Shown piece after piece: positions 1 through 8,737 of a stretch of 64,000 nt of DNA. Within the stretch, counting starts at the first letter, position 1, and every line of letters begins with the position of its first letter. Source of the DNA: Bacteroidia bacterium (GTDB lineage Bacteria > Bacteroidota > Bacteroidia > J057); assembly GCA_041391665.1 (NCBI GenBank), contig JAWKNO010000001.1:248001-312000 (forward strand). Direction: 5' to 3'. The position numbers and the translations under genes are program-made. The notes beneath the pieces were generated by a model. The model was not told the origin of the DNA and made no database searches. It saw only the letters and a program-made list of their open reading frames with translations.

Positions 1-68
1 TAAAGATTGGGATGGATGGGGGACAAGTATTATTTTTCCGTTGTAGATTATCTGTTATAGTACCAGTT

Positions 69-656
69 ATGTTGCGATTAAAAATGAAAACAGATCCTCT
101 GTGGGTCAAACACATTGTGGAGAGGAATATACAGGAAATCCTGACGGATCATGCTTATTGTGAACAGAAGGCTGCTTCTACGGCAATTTCCCTTATTATT
201 CAGTATCCTGAATTTCCTGACCTGGTAGAAAAAATGGCGGATCTGGCTCAGGAGGAAATGGGGCATTTTCGCATGGTACACAAAAAAATTGTGGAAAGAG
301 GCTATGACCTCGGAAAAGAGAGGAAGGATTCTTATGTAAATGAGCTGGTAAAATTTATTCGCCAGAAGGGTAAAGGAAAGGAAGAAAGCCTGGCCGACAA
401 GTTATTGTTTGCCGCAATGATTGAAGCCCGCAGTTGTGAACGCTTTAAAGTCCTGTCCGAAAATATTGATGATCAGGATCTGTCTGACTTTTACAACAAG
501 CTTATGATCTCTGAAGCGAGGCATTACACCATGTTTATTAAGCTTGCCCGTGATCTTTGCCCCAATATTGATGTGGACAAGCGTTGGCAGGAGTTTCTGG
601 ACTATGAGTCCGATGTGATTTCCCGTTACGGCAAAAGTGAACAGATTCACGGCTGA
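69..656 (+). CDS. miaE: tRNA-(ms2io6A)-hydroxylase (MiaE family)
   Basis: Non-haem diiron monooxygenase family that hydroxylates the isopentenyl side chain of ms2i6A37 in tRNA. The protein is all helical with a ferritin-like ligand pattern: EEMGH near residue 62, EARSCERF near 119 and EARHY near 149, giving two ExxH motifs plus intervening carboxylates. The start at 69 gives the family-like beginning MLRLKMKTDP and 195 residues. An in-frame ATG at 12 would add 19 residues that look unrelated to the family, and ATG 84 is a shorter alternative. A secreted amidase gene follows 33 bp downstream on the same strand, with no functional link apparent. The family assignment rests on motif pattern and overall resemblance. 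Confidence 0.9.
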   Translation: MLRLKMKTDPLWVKHIVERNIQEILTDHAYCEQKAASTAISLIIQYPEFPDLVEKMADLAQEEMGHFRMVHKKIVERGYDLGKERKDSYVNELVKFIRQKGKGKEESLADKLLFAAMIEARSCERFKVLSENIDDQDLSDFYNKLMISEARHYTMFIKLARDLCPNIDVDKRWQEFLDYESDVISRYGKSEQIHG

Positions 657-689
657 TCCTTGATAAAATAAACGACCAAACCCTAACCA

Positions 690-3600
690 ATGACTACCTT
701 TCGTTTACCCATAACCGGGCTAATGCTGATATTTTCGGTGTTATCCGCTTTCTCTCAATCTTCTTCTGATACAGTTTTTGTTCAAACATTTACTTTTGAC
801 GATCCGAGTCCTATCGGATTTTCTGCGCCTTACCGGGGCTCTTTCCAGTTTCCTGCTCCCCAGGAGTATCAAAAAATCCTGATGTATTATACGCTCAAAT
901 GTGATCCAAAAACCAGTCAGGACAATTATCACTGTGGGGAATGGGATTATCTCACTTATACTTTTGTAGTAGATTCGAGTGGCGTAATGGATTCTACCGC
1001 AAAATCTAATGCCAATTTCCGGCTTTTTTCCGGTGGTACGCCAGATTCACTCAGCTATACTACTCAGCCTTCGTATTCCTGGTACCAGGATTTACAGCAG
1101 TCGGTTGTTTACACAGATACTATTTCCTTCAGCAACTCAATAGTTGGTGCTGGTAACACACCCGCTGCATTTCCTTTTTCAACCCATGATGTCGTTGGAC
1201 GGGCACAGTTTCTCTGGACGGCCGCCGAACTTTCCGGTGCGGGGCTTTCTGCCGGGAATATTACGGGAATAAAACTCAATATCTCTTCCATTGGAAGTGA
1301 AGCCCGCAATCTCACCATCCGGCTAAAACATTCTCTCCTCGATTCTCTTTCAGCTGATAACTACGAAGAAACTGGTTTTACAGAGGTTTACCACCTCAAT
1401 ACCTCTCCGGGAAGTAATGGCTGGATGGATCTCAATTTTGCTCAACCTTTCAACTGGGATGGTACATCAAATATCGCAGTGGATTTTGCTTATGAAAATC
1501 TGCAGGCAGGTACTTCTGCTTCTGTATTGTCTGAAAATGTGGGTTTTCCCGCAGGGGTAGTGGCTTCCGGAAATGATTATTTTCTCGACTTTGATGGCGC
1601 ATCTGATGTTGTAAACATGGGAACCGGACCTCAGATAACAGGAGGCGCCCCCCGTACCATCGAAGCATGGGCCTATACAGAAAGTTTCAACGGCGGGGGT
1701 CTTTTCCAGGCTGGTCCTACAGGAACTACGGGCGCAGATTTTTCTTTTCGTACCATGGGTACGACAAATCTTTGGCGTTTTCAGATGTGGGGCACACCTG
1801 ATTTTGATGTAACCCTTCCCGGAAGTCTCAACAACTGGCATCACTACTGCGTAACTTTTGACGGTTCTGTCGCCAAGGTGTACTATGACGGGCAGTTTAT
1901 TCAGCAAAAAACAGTTTCTATCAATACCGGTATCAGCGCATTTCGCATTGGCGAATGGTCTGGAACACGATTTAATGGAAAAATAGACGAGGTGAGGGTC
2001 TGGGATAAAGCACTTCCTGCTTCGACTATTGCCAATTGGATGAACCGCACCATAGACCCTTCGCACCCCAATTATGGAAACCTGGTTGGCTATTACCCTT
2101 TTAATGAAGGAACAGGATTAGTGGCAAATGACGAATCGGGAAATGGCTATCACGGAACACTTCAGGGCGTTCCCGGCTGGCAGCGGGCCGCCGCAGAAAA
2201 TTATTCAAGAAATATTTCAGCTACATCGGTCAGGCCCAATATTATTTTTGAACAGGGCGTTTTTTCTACCACTATCAATACCGTTGTCTCGGTTGACTCT
2301 TTTCAAAATGCTCCGGTTCAGATAATTCTCTATGGAAATCCATCCGGACCGTATATCATCCCTGATAATTCTCCCAATCACCCATCCATTCCTACCGACA
2401 CCATTCTGATCTGGGAAGCAGGGAAATATACATTTGTGTATGACCTCTCCGGCAATATTGTGGACTCTGTTTTTGTGTCTTCCGAAAATACGCTTTACAG
2501 AAACGATCACCGGTATTTCAGCAATATCGTGCGCTATGAGATCGGCCGATACATTACGCCTTATGGCATTAATCTCGATCTGGGTCCGGGAGGAACGCGG
2601 TGGGTTTTTGATGTAACGGATTATGCGCCACTTTTTCATGACTGGGTGTATCTCGAAGCGGGAAACAATCAGGAATTGCTTGATCTTCAGTTTGTGATGA
2701 TTAAGGGCACACCGCCGCGGACTGTGAGGAAAATCGAGAATCTCTGGGATGGGAGTTTTTCCTACGCATCCTTGTTTAATGATACCCAGGGCAAAGCGAT
2801 ATCGAAATATCTCGATCCGGCGGCTTCTATGTGGCGGATTAAGACACTTACCAGCGGACATGGTTTTGGCGGTACGAATACAGACAATTGTGCTGAGTTT
2901 TGTCCGCGCGACCATCGTCTGGATATCAATGGTGTTACGCAGTTTCAGTGGAATCTTTGGAAAGAATGTGGCGACAACTTTGTGTATCCACAGGGAGGAA
3001 CCTGGGTATATGACCGCGCCGGATGGTGTCCGGGCGCAATCGTGCCCTATTATGATCACGAACTTACCCCGTTGGTAAATCCGGGAGATACGGTTGTCAT
3101 AGACTATGGAATAGAAAACCCCGCTCCATTTGTGGCAGGCGGAAATTATGTGCTTCGTGCACAATTGGTCACTTACGACCAGCCTAATTTCAGTCTTGAG
3201 GCATCGGTCGAAGAAATACTTTCTCCCAACAGCGACAAAAGATTTAGCCGGAGAAATCCGGTTTGTGGTAATCCCCGAATAATTATTCGCAATAATGGCT
3301 CAACACCTCTTACCAAACTGCTGATTACCTACGGGGTAAAAAATGGGTTTATGCCCTGTTACTTCCGTTGGGAAGGCAATCTTGAATTTCTTGAAAGTGA
3401 AGAAGTGGAGCTTCCTCTTTTCAACTGGACAGGCCTGAATCAGTCCGATCCGGTATTTTTTGTAGCACTTAGCGACCCCAACAATGGTACAGACGAGAAT
3501 CCTGAAAATGACTATATGGAAGTCCCGTTTGAAGTAACCCCACAGCTGGTCAATGGTATGTATCTGGAAGTCAGGACAAATGGTGCAGCCAGGGAAAATT

Positions 3601-4199
3601 CTTATTCAGTGAAAGATGTGGATGGAAATACAGTGTTTCAGCGGACGAATCTCACCAATTATACTGTTTACCGCGACACATTGAATCTTAGCAATGGTTG
3701 TTATGTGTTTCATTTTCGCGATGATAATTACTTTGATGATTTTGATGGAAATGACGGCATTTCCTGGTGGGCCAACAACGATGGTATCGGATATGTAAGA
3801 TGGCATAACGCTACCGGCTCTGTTTTAAAAACATATAACCCTGATTTTGGCTCAGATATTTATGAGCAGTTTACCATTGGGTATATTATCGGTCAAACCT
3901 TTGAAGGGATTCAGTGTGATCCGGGAACAGCGATTGCCAATCCGGAGGCAGCCGGTGAAATCAGTGTTTACCCAAACCCTTCAACCGGAGAGTTTCAACT
4001 AGAGGTAAAACTCGATAAGGCCGAAGATCTTGATATAGAAATACTTAACACTCTGGGGATGCAGGTTTTCAGGAACAGGTATCGTCAGGTACAGGAAAAA
4101 ACATTTACCCTTAACCCAGGCTTAAGTGCGGGGGTATATATGGTAAGCGTAAGGACAGTTTCCGGTGTTTTTGTGCGTACCATTCAGATCATAAACTAA
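690..4199 (+). CDS. Secreted PNGase F-like amidase with LamG insertion and T9SS sorting domain
   Basis: Predicted secreted peptide-N4-(N-acetyl-beta-glucosaminyl)asparagine amidase, 1169 residues. A signal peptide covers about residues 1-22. The PNGase F fold appears in two pieces: residues 30-95, with CGEWDYL holding the equivalent of catalytic Asp60 at D86, and about 610-860, with YEIGRYITPYG, NCAEFCPRDH (E736, equivalent of Glu206) and DRAGWCPG. E656 could match Glu118. Between the pieces lie about 500 residues, including a LamG/concanavalin-like domain at about 297-500. The C-terminal 80 residues (VYPNPSTGEF...GVYMVSV) are a type IX sorting domain, implying export through the Por system and surface anchoring or release. 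The catalytic residues look intact, so N-glycan removal from glycoproteins is the likely activity, though the substrate is not shown. The 3' end overlaps the convergent P450 gene by 4 bp. Confidence 0.85.
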   Translation: MTTFRLPITGLMLIFSVLSAFSQSSSDTVFVQTFTFDDPSPIGFSAPYRGSFQFPAPQEYQKILMYYTLKCDPKTSQDNYHCGEWDYLTYTFVVDSSGVMDSTAKSNANFRLFSGGTPDSLSYTTQPSYSWYQDLQQSVVYTDTISFSNSIVGAGNTPAAFPFSTHDVVGRAQFLWTAAELSGAGLSAGNITGIKLNISSIGSEARNLTIRLKHSLLDSLSADNYEETGFTEVYHLNTSPGSNGWMDLNFAQPFNWDGTSNIAVDFAYENLQAGTSASVLSENVGFPAGVVASGNDYFLDFDGASDVVNMGTGPQITGGAPRTIEAWAYTESFNGGGLFQAGPTGTTGADFSFRTMGTTNLWRFQMWGTPDFDVTLPGSLNNWHHYCVTFDGSVAKVYYDGQFIQQKTVSINTGISAFRIGEWSGTRFNGKIDEVRVWDKALPASTIANWMNRTIDPSHPNYGNLVGYYPFNEGTGLVANDESGNGYHGTLQGVPGWQRAAAENYSRNISATSVRPNIIFEQGVFSTTINTVVSVDSFQNAPVQIILYGNPSGPYIIPDNSPNHPSIPTDTILIWEAGKYTFVYDLSGNIVDSVFVSSENTLYRNDHRYFSNIVRYEIGRYITPYGINLDLGPGGTRWVFDVTDYAPLFHDWVYLEAGNNQELLDLQFVMIKGTPPRTVRKIENLWDGSFSYASLFNDTQGKAISKYLDPAASMWRIKTLTSGHGFGGTNTDNCAEFCPRDHRLDINGVTQFQWNLWKECGDNFVYPQGGTWVYDRAGWCPGAIVPYYDHELTPLVNPGDTVVIDYGIENPAPFVAGGNYVLRAQLVTYDQPNFSLEASVEEILSPNSDKRFSRRNPVCGNPRIIIRNNGSTPLTKLLITYGVKNGFMPCYFRWEGNLEFLESEEVELPLFNWTGLNQSDPVFFVALSDPNNGTDENPENDYMEVPFEVTPQLVNGMYLEVRTNGAARENSYSVKDVDGNTVFQRTNLTNYTVYRDTLNLSNGCYVFHFRDDNYFDDFDGNDGISWWANNDGIGYVRWHNATGSVLKTYNPDFGSDIYEQFTIGYIIGQTFEGIQCDPGTAIANPEAAGEISVYPNPSTGEFQLEVKLDKAEDLDIEILNTLGMQVFRNRYRQVQEKTFTLNPGLSAGVYMVSVRTVSGVFVRTIQIIN

Positions 4200-5584
4200 A
4201 GCGGATTTCTCGCTTCGAGGGTCATTTTGATTCCATATTTGGGTTGCAGTCCTGGTGCAGAGTAGGGTTGCACCTTATGTGTGGGTACAGATTTCAGCCG
4301 GTACTTTTGTCCGATCATTGCCAGAGAGAAAACCGCTTTCATATAGGCAAATCCTTCTCCTATACATTGCCTGCCCCCACCACCAAAAGGGAAATAGGCA
4401 AATTTGGGTCGGTTGTTTACTTTTTCAGGCAGGAAATGATCAGGGTTAAATTGATCGGGAGTATCCCAATATTCGGGATTTCGGTGTGTTACATATGGAC
4501 AGAGCAGTATGGGCGAGTTTTCGGGAATCACAGCATCCCCGAAGGTATCAGATTCAAAATTTGTGCGGAAAAATATCCATACTGGTGGATAAAACCGAAG
4601 CGATTCCTGAAATATTCTTCGGGTAAGATCCAGTTTGGGGTAGTCTTCAAATGTAGGTGTTCTGCCATTGAGGACGGTGTCAATTTCTTTATGAAAAGCT
4701 GCCTCTATTTCCGGATGTTGAGCCAGAAGATGCCATGTCCAGGCAAGTCCCATGCTGGTGGTATCGTATCCGGCAACAAAGAGAGTAACAATTTCGTCGC
4801 GAAGTTGAAGGTCACTCATGCCCTCATGAGTTTCTTCATCCCGGATTGCGAGGAGCAGGTTTAGCAGGTCATTTTTTTGGGTGGGATTTGCCCGGCGCTC
4901 CTCAATCAGCCGATATGCCATATTATCCAGTTGTTTGAGAATTTTTCCTGCTGCTCTGGCTCCTGGAAGCGGAAATGATTCGGGAAGAAAGAATGTGAAT
5001 ACCCGGTAGTTGAGATGCTGTTGAAGTTTTTGCACTGCCATGCCCAATTCTCTTCCTTCTGATGATCCGATACTTTCTCCAAACATGCTATGGGCAGAAA
5101 TATCCATAGTCAGTCTGAGCATTTCCTTATCGATCATAAAAGATTTTTTTTCCAATTCAAGGGTTGACCAGGCACTGAGCATCATATTGATACGGGCGGT
5201 AACGTCTTCGGCGAGGGAAGCAATTTTTTGATGCGAAAATGCAGGTTGCATGAGTCTTCGCTGGTTACGCCATGAATGCCCCTCATTTGTCGCCAGTCCA
5301 TTTCCCAATAAAAACTTTGCTCTTCCGAGCATCGGGCCTTTCCAATAGTTTCGTTGATTGGTTGCCAGGATTTGCCGTACATCTTCCGCAGCTGTGACGA
5401 GATATAGTTGAATGCCTAAAATCGGCAAACGCACAATACCCTGGTACTTTTGACCTACTTCAACGAGAAACTTAAATGGATTTTTTATCAACCCGGGAAG
5501 AATACCGATAAAAGGCAAACCCGATGGGCCATTGATTTTTGGTTTTTGTTTTATCTGACTTCTGGAAATAGAGGATGATTCCAT
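4196..5584 (-). CDS. Cytochrome P450
   Basis: Haem-thiolate monooxygenase of 462 residues. The I-helix motif AGYDTTSMG is near residue 271, the ExxR motif is in ESLRFYPP near 326, and the haem-binding loop FGGGGRQCIGEGF near 405 carries the cysteine ligand. There is no membrane anchor and no fused reductase, so it should depend on separate ferredoxin or flavodoxin partners, none of which lie next to it. It starts 3 bp after the stop of the upstream helical protein gene, which implies co-transcription and a shared pathway. The substrate cannot be read from sequence; the family also includes fatty-acid and terpenoid hydroxylases. Confidence 0.93.
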   Translation of the reverse strand: MESSSISRSQIKQKPKINGPSGLPFIGILPGLIKNPFKFLVEVGQKYQGIVRLPILGIQLYLVTAAEDVRQILATNQRNYWKGPMLGRAKFLLGNGLATNEGHSWRNQRRLMQPAFSHQKIASLAEDVTARINMMLSAWSTLELEKKSFMIDKEMLRLTMDISAHSMFGESIGSSEGRELGMAVQKLQQHLNYRVFTFFLPESFPLPGARAAGKILKQLDNMAYRLIEERRANPTQKNDLLNLLLAIRDEETHEGMSDLQLRDEIVTLFVAGYDTTSMGLAWTWHLLAQHPEIEAAFHKEIDTVLNGRTPTFEDYPKLDLTRRIFQESLRFYPPVWIFFRTNFESDTFGDAVIPENSPILLCPYVTHRNPEYWDTPDQFNPDHFLPEKVNNRPKFAYFPFGGGGRQCIGEGFAYMKAVFSLAMIGQKYRLKSVPTHKVQPYSAPGLQPKYGIKMTLEARNPL

Positions 5585-5587
5585 AGT

Positions 5588-6970
5588 TTACCGATAAATA
5601 GGGGAGTTGATCAGATTATTGCCCATATTTTCTGCATCTACATCATTGTAGATCGTATTAAAAATCGCTCCATAAGCGACTTCTTTCAGAATTTTTGCAA
5701 AGAGATGGCTATCATCTATGGCGCTAAAATCGGTTTTAACACCAATACGCTGAATACCATTGGCTTTCATTTGTTTTAATTTTCCCAGGAGTGTTTCTTT
5801 TGTTTCTAATCCATTGGCAGCCTGACCAAACAATTGTATAAACTCTTCGCAAATGGCTGCTTCATTAGCAATACCTGAAGCTTCCAATAACATTTGTAAT
5901 CCCGAATCTCCCAGCAAAATTCCGTTGGGGGCTTTTGCTTTTCGGTCAATTTCAATATCTCCTATATCATCCCCTGATCTGACAACCAGCTCAAAAAAGC
6001 GAATGAGGCGAATCATTTGAGGATTATTGAGCAGTATTTCCCGAGGGGTTGTATTGCCTGGTTTTCGGAGAAGACCAAAAGTTTCAGAAACCCGGTCATA
6101 ATAAATCGGAGATCTAATGATCATATATTGACTGACGGCTACCATCAGTAAGCCTTGATTACGGAGAATACCTCTGGCAACCGCATGCAAAGGCGAATCT
6201 TTACCTGAATAGGAAGTTTCGCATATGGAGTCTATATAATCAACCGGACGTGGATATTGAACAGACTCAAAAACGCCTTTATTAAAAGCATTACTTGCTA
6301 TTTGCTCATTGGTGAGCACATCTGCTACCGTGTAAAGCAGGTCGCTGATCTCCTGTTCCGAAGACTTTGCTTTTTTATGAAGTTCAATTAAAGGAATAAG
6401 CAGACGAAGGGCCTGTAGTCCATTTTCTTCCACCATTTTATCAGAAACGATCCGGCTTTCCAATACCAGATGCAACATCTTATGAATCTTCTTAAGATAG
6501 ATATCCGGATGATCGATCAGTTGTGCTCTTGCAAGGTCAATCAGCTGCTTGACGGCTGTTTCCTCATTATGCGAATTGTACTCATCGATAATCTGGTCAA
6601 ACAGAAACGCAGTAAACTCCGGCGCAAGTAGCTGGTATTGAAGTTTTCTGTAAGCCAACTTTTGCCGGATGCCCGTGATGTTGCTGGGAAAATCAGGCAT
6701 TAACACAGGATCCTCAAGGATTCTGTTTCTGATAATGAGTGAATATAAGATAGGCTTAGGTGCGATCTGAGCTGCAGTAAGTTTTGCATACGTGGGAGAG
6801 AATCCCATCTTCTCCAGATCTTCAACTAAAAATCGAATAGAAAAACGAATTTGCTCTTCCGCTTCCTGGGCGAGTTTATCGATCTCCTCATCACGGAACT
6901 TATCCCTTAACATGATGGAATAAATAGCGCGTAAATCCATGCTTTCCGGCATTACAGACATTTGGGCCAC
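5588..6970 (-). CDS. Unrecognised all-helical protein coupled to the P450
   Basis: I do not recognise this 460-residue protein. It has no signal peptide and no clear membrane segment, and its composition suggests an almost entirely helical cytosolic protein. Two acidic stretches stand out: FLFDQIIDE at residues 122-130, and DDIGDIEID at 334-342 preceded by the hydrophobic helix MIRLIRFFELVV. Their layout loosely recalls the metal-binding DDxxD and NSE/DTE motifs of class I terpene synthases, which are often paired with P450s. However, the second Asp of the first motif is Gln, the NSE Ser/Thr is Asp, and the spacing of about 209 residues is longer than usual. Its stop lies 3 bp before the P450 start, so it is the first gene of a two-gene unit. 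Function is unknown; the terpene synthase idea is only a hypothesis. Confidence 0.75.
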   Translation of the reverse strand: MAQMSVMPESMDLRAIYSIMLRDKFRDEEIDKLAQEAEEQIRFSIRFLVEDLEKMGFSPTYAKLTAAQIAPKPILYSLIIRNRILEDPVLMPDFPSNITGIRQKLAYRKLQYQLLAPEFTAFLFDQIIDEYNSHNEETAVKQLIDLARAQLIDHPDIYLKKIHKMLHLVLESRIVSDKMVEENGLQALRLLIPLIELHKKAKSSEQEISDLLYTVADVLTNEQIASNAFNKGVFESVQYPRPVDYIDSICETSYSGKDSPLHAVARGILRNQGLLMVAVSQYMIIRSPIYYDRVSETFGLLRKPGNTTPREILLNNPQMIRLIRFFELVVRSGDDIGDIEIDRKAKAPNGILLGDSGLQMLLEASGIANEAAICEEFIQLFGQAANGLETKETLLGKLKQMKANGIQRIGVKTDFSAIDDSHLFAKILKEVAYGAIFNTIYNDVDAENMGNNLINSPIYR

Positions 6971-7008
6971 ACAAGTTGATCTTCTACGTAATAGGGTTCA
7001 GAGGGAAT

Positions 7009-7031
7009 ACCTGACAGGTTTGGCAGGTTTA
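7009..7031. repeat. Short palindromic repeat (ACCTGACAGGT core)
   Basis: In the 171-bp gap upstream of the P450 operon, ACCTGACAGGT at 7009-7019 is a perfect palindrome around a central A. It is followed at once by TTGGCAGGTTT, which repeats one half. CAGGT/ACCTG-type palindromes are common between genes in Bacteroidota genomes. No other copy was seen in this window. It lies about 40 bp upstream of the helical protein gene, so it could also be an operator. Confidence 0.35.
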
Positions 7032-7141
7032 CAACTGAGCAAGGGCGACAATCGTTTAATACGAAACAGGTAAATTTCAGCGTAATAATCCTTAATCTCT
7101 GAAAAAATGGCCGAGATGCCAAATATTATTTGTTTTTAATC

Positions 7142-8737
7142 CTATCGCCAGTCATCCCAACTTTTTTCATAGTACCGGATGAGCGCCTGATTGTCTAGCC
7201 TGTTTACCTCGACATCAACTTCATGGGTGTCCACATCAAATAAAAACAAACCTGCCAGGGTCTCTTCGTTTAAAAATTTCAAATTCATTTCCTGGCTATT
7301 TCCCTGCATATATTTCCCAACGTTGCTGATGACCTGGGTGGATAGTGATTCTTCGCCATTTTTGATTTTTCCCGGCTCCTGAATGGCGATATTAAAGCCC
7401 CATTGGCCAAAAGAAGGGACATATACCTGGTAAGGGATCGTAACCGGAAATACTTCTTCCAATGTGCGGTGAATACACCAGAAAGCCTGAGGGGCAAAAT
7501 ATGGCGAGGTGGACTGTGTTACGACAACTCCTCCGGCAGACATTCGTTTTTGAAGCAAAAAGTAAAACTCTTTGCTATAAAGTTTTCCCAGACTGGTATT
7601 GTTGGGATCAGGAAGGTCGATAATGATAACGTCATAAAAATCAGAGCTTTCCTCTACAAATTTATACGCATCCTGATTAAAAATATGAACATTTGGGCGA
7701 TTGAGTGAGCTATCATTCAGGCGAATAAATACCGGATGATGGGTGCCTAGATGTGTTATTTCAGGGTCCAGATCTACCAGATCAATTTCTTTTACATCAG
7801 GATATTTTAATAATTCTCTGGTAGCCAGACCGTCTCCTCCTCCCAAAACGAGGATTCGCTCTCTGGACATAGTGAGCATCATTGGAATATGCACCAACGG
7901 TTCGTGATACCGATATTCGTCGCGGGAAGAAAATTGCAGGTTTCCATCTATAAACAACCGGATATCCTGATTCCATTTTGTAACCACAATCTGCTGATAG
8001 GCAGATTGCCGGGACAACATGATCTCGTCCTGATAAAGAAACCGCTCAAAAAAACTTGTGATCCGGAAAGACCATACAAATCCGCCGGTAAGCATAAGCA
8101 TCAGCCCGCCACACAATATGAGTTTTTGCATGTAACCCTGAAGTTCGCTTCGAAAAAGCCAGATGTTTAATATCGCAACGACAAGATTCAACATGCCAAT
8201 AGCGAAAGCGGTTCGCATCAGACCCAGGCTGGGAAGTAGTACCAGCGGAAAAATGACGGATGCAATGAGCGCTCCGAGATAATCAAAGGAAAGCACCTTG
8301 GCCATTGCGTCTTGAAGACTCTCGTATTGGCGCACAATACGGGTAAGAATTGGTATTTCCAGTCCGATCATTGTCCCAAGAAAAGCTATAAGAACAAAGG
8401 CCACCCCATAGAAATAAGGAGTAATGGAAAATGCAAAATAGAGGATGAACGTAGAAAAACCCCCTACGACACTGAGCAGAATCTCAAATATAATAAACCA
8501 ACTGAGCAGGTTTGAATTCAAAAACCGTGTCATATAAGATCCTACTCCCATGAAAGAAAGAAAAAGCCCTATGACAATGGAAAAATGAAGAATACTGCTT
8601 CCCTGAAAATAACTGGAAATACTGCTGATCAAAAGCTCGTATAAAATGCCGCATATAGCAATGATAAACACAGAAGTCAGCAATACGGCTACTTTCCGGT
8701 TGCTATATGTATGGGATTCGTTTGCAGGTGAATTCAC
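7142..8737 (-). CDS. Membrane-anchored spermidine synthase-like aminopropyltransferase
   Basis: Fusion of an N-terminal membrane domain (about seven hydrophobic segments within residues 15-215) with a C-terminal SpeE-like methyltransferase fold. The nucleotide-binding LGGGDGLAT is near residue 296, followed by the acidic strand EIDLVDLDPE. The catalytic-loop equivalent IIDLPDP near 370 is followed by LYSKEFY, as in polyamine synthases. Such membrane-SpeE fusions are a known family whose true substrate is often uncertain, so polyamine synthesis is an inference. The start codon is GTG and overlaps the stop of the M48 peptidase gene in a GTGA, so the two should be translationally coupled. It is the last gene of a four-gene leftward operon. 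Confidence 0.82.
   Translation of the reverse strand: MNSPANESHTYSNRKVAVLLTSVFIIAICGILYELLISSISSYFQGSSILHFSIVIGLFLSFMGVGSYMTRFLNSNLLSWFIIFEILLSVVGGFSTFILYFAFSITPYFYGVAFVLIAFLGTMIGLEIPILTRIVRQYESLQDAMAKVLSFDYLGALIASVIFPLVLLPSLGLMRTAFAIGMLNLVVAILNIWLFRSELQGYMQKLILCGGLMLMLTGGFVWSFRITSFFERFLYQDEIMLSRQSAYQQIVVTKWNQDIRLFIDGNLQFSSRDEYRYHEPLVHIPMMLTMSRERILVLGGGDGLATRELLKYPDVKEIDLVDLDPEITHLGTHHPVFIRLNDSSLNRPNVHIFNQDAYKFVEESSDFYDVIIIDLPDPNNTSLGKLYSKEFYFLLQKRMSAGGVVVTQSTSPYFAPQAFWCIHRTLEEVFPVTIPYQVYVPSFGQWGFNIAIQEPGKIKNGEESLSTQVISNVGKYMQGNSQEMNLKFLNEETLAGLFLFDVDTHEVDVEVNRLDNQALIRYYEKSWDDWR

Noticed and set aside
2217..3164. A 315-codon leftward open frame
   Set aside because: It lies wholly inside the PNGase F-like gene on the other strand, is rich in Ile, Arg and His without family resemblance, and has no start context.
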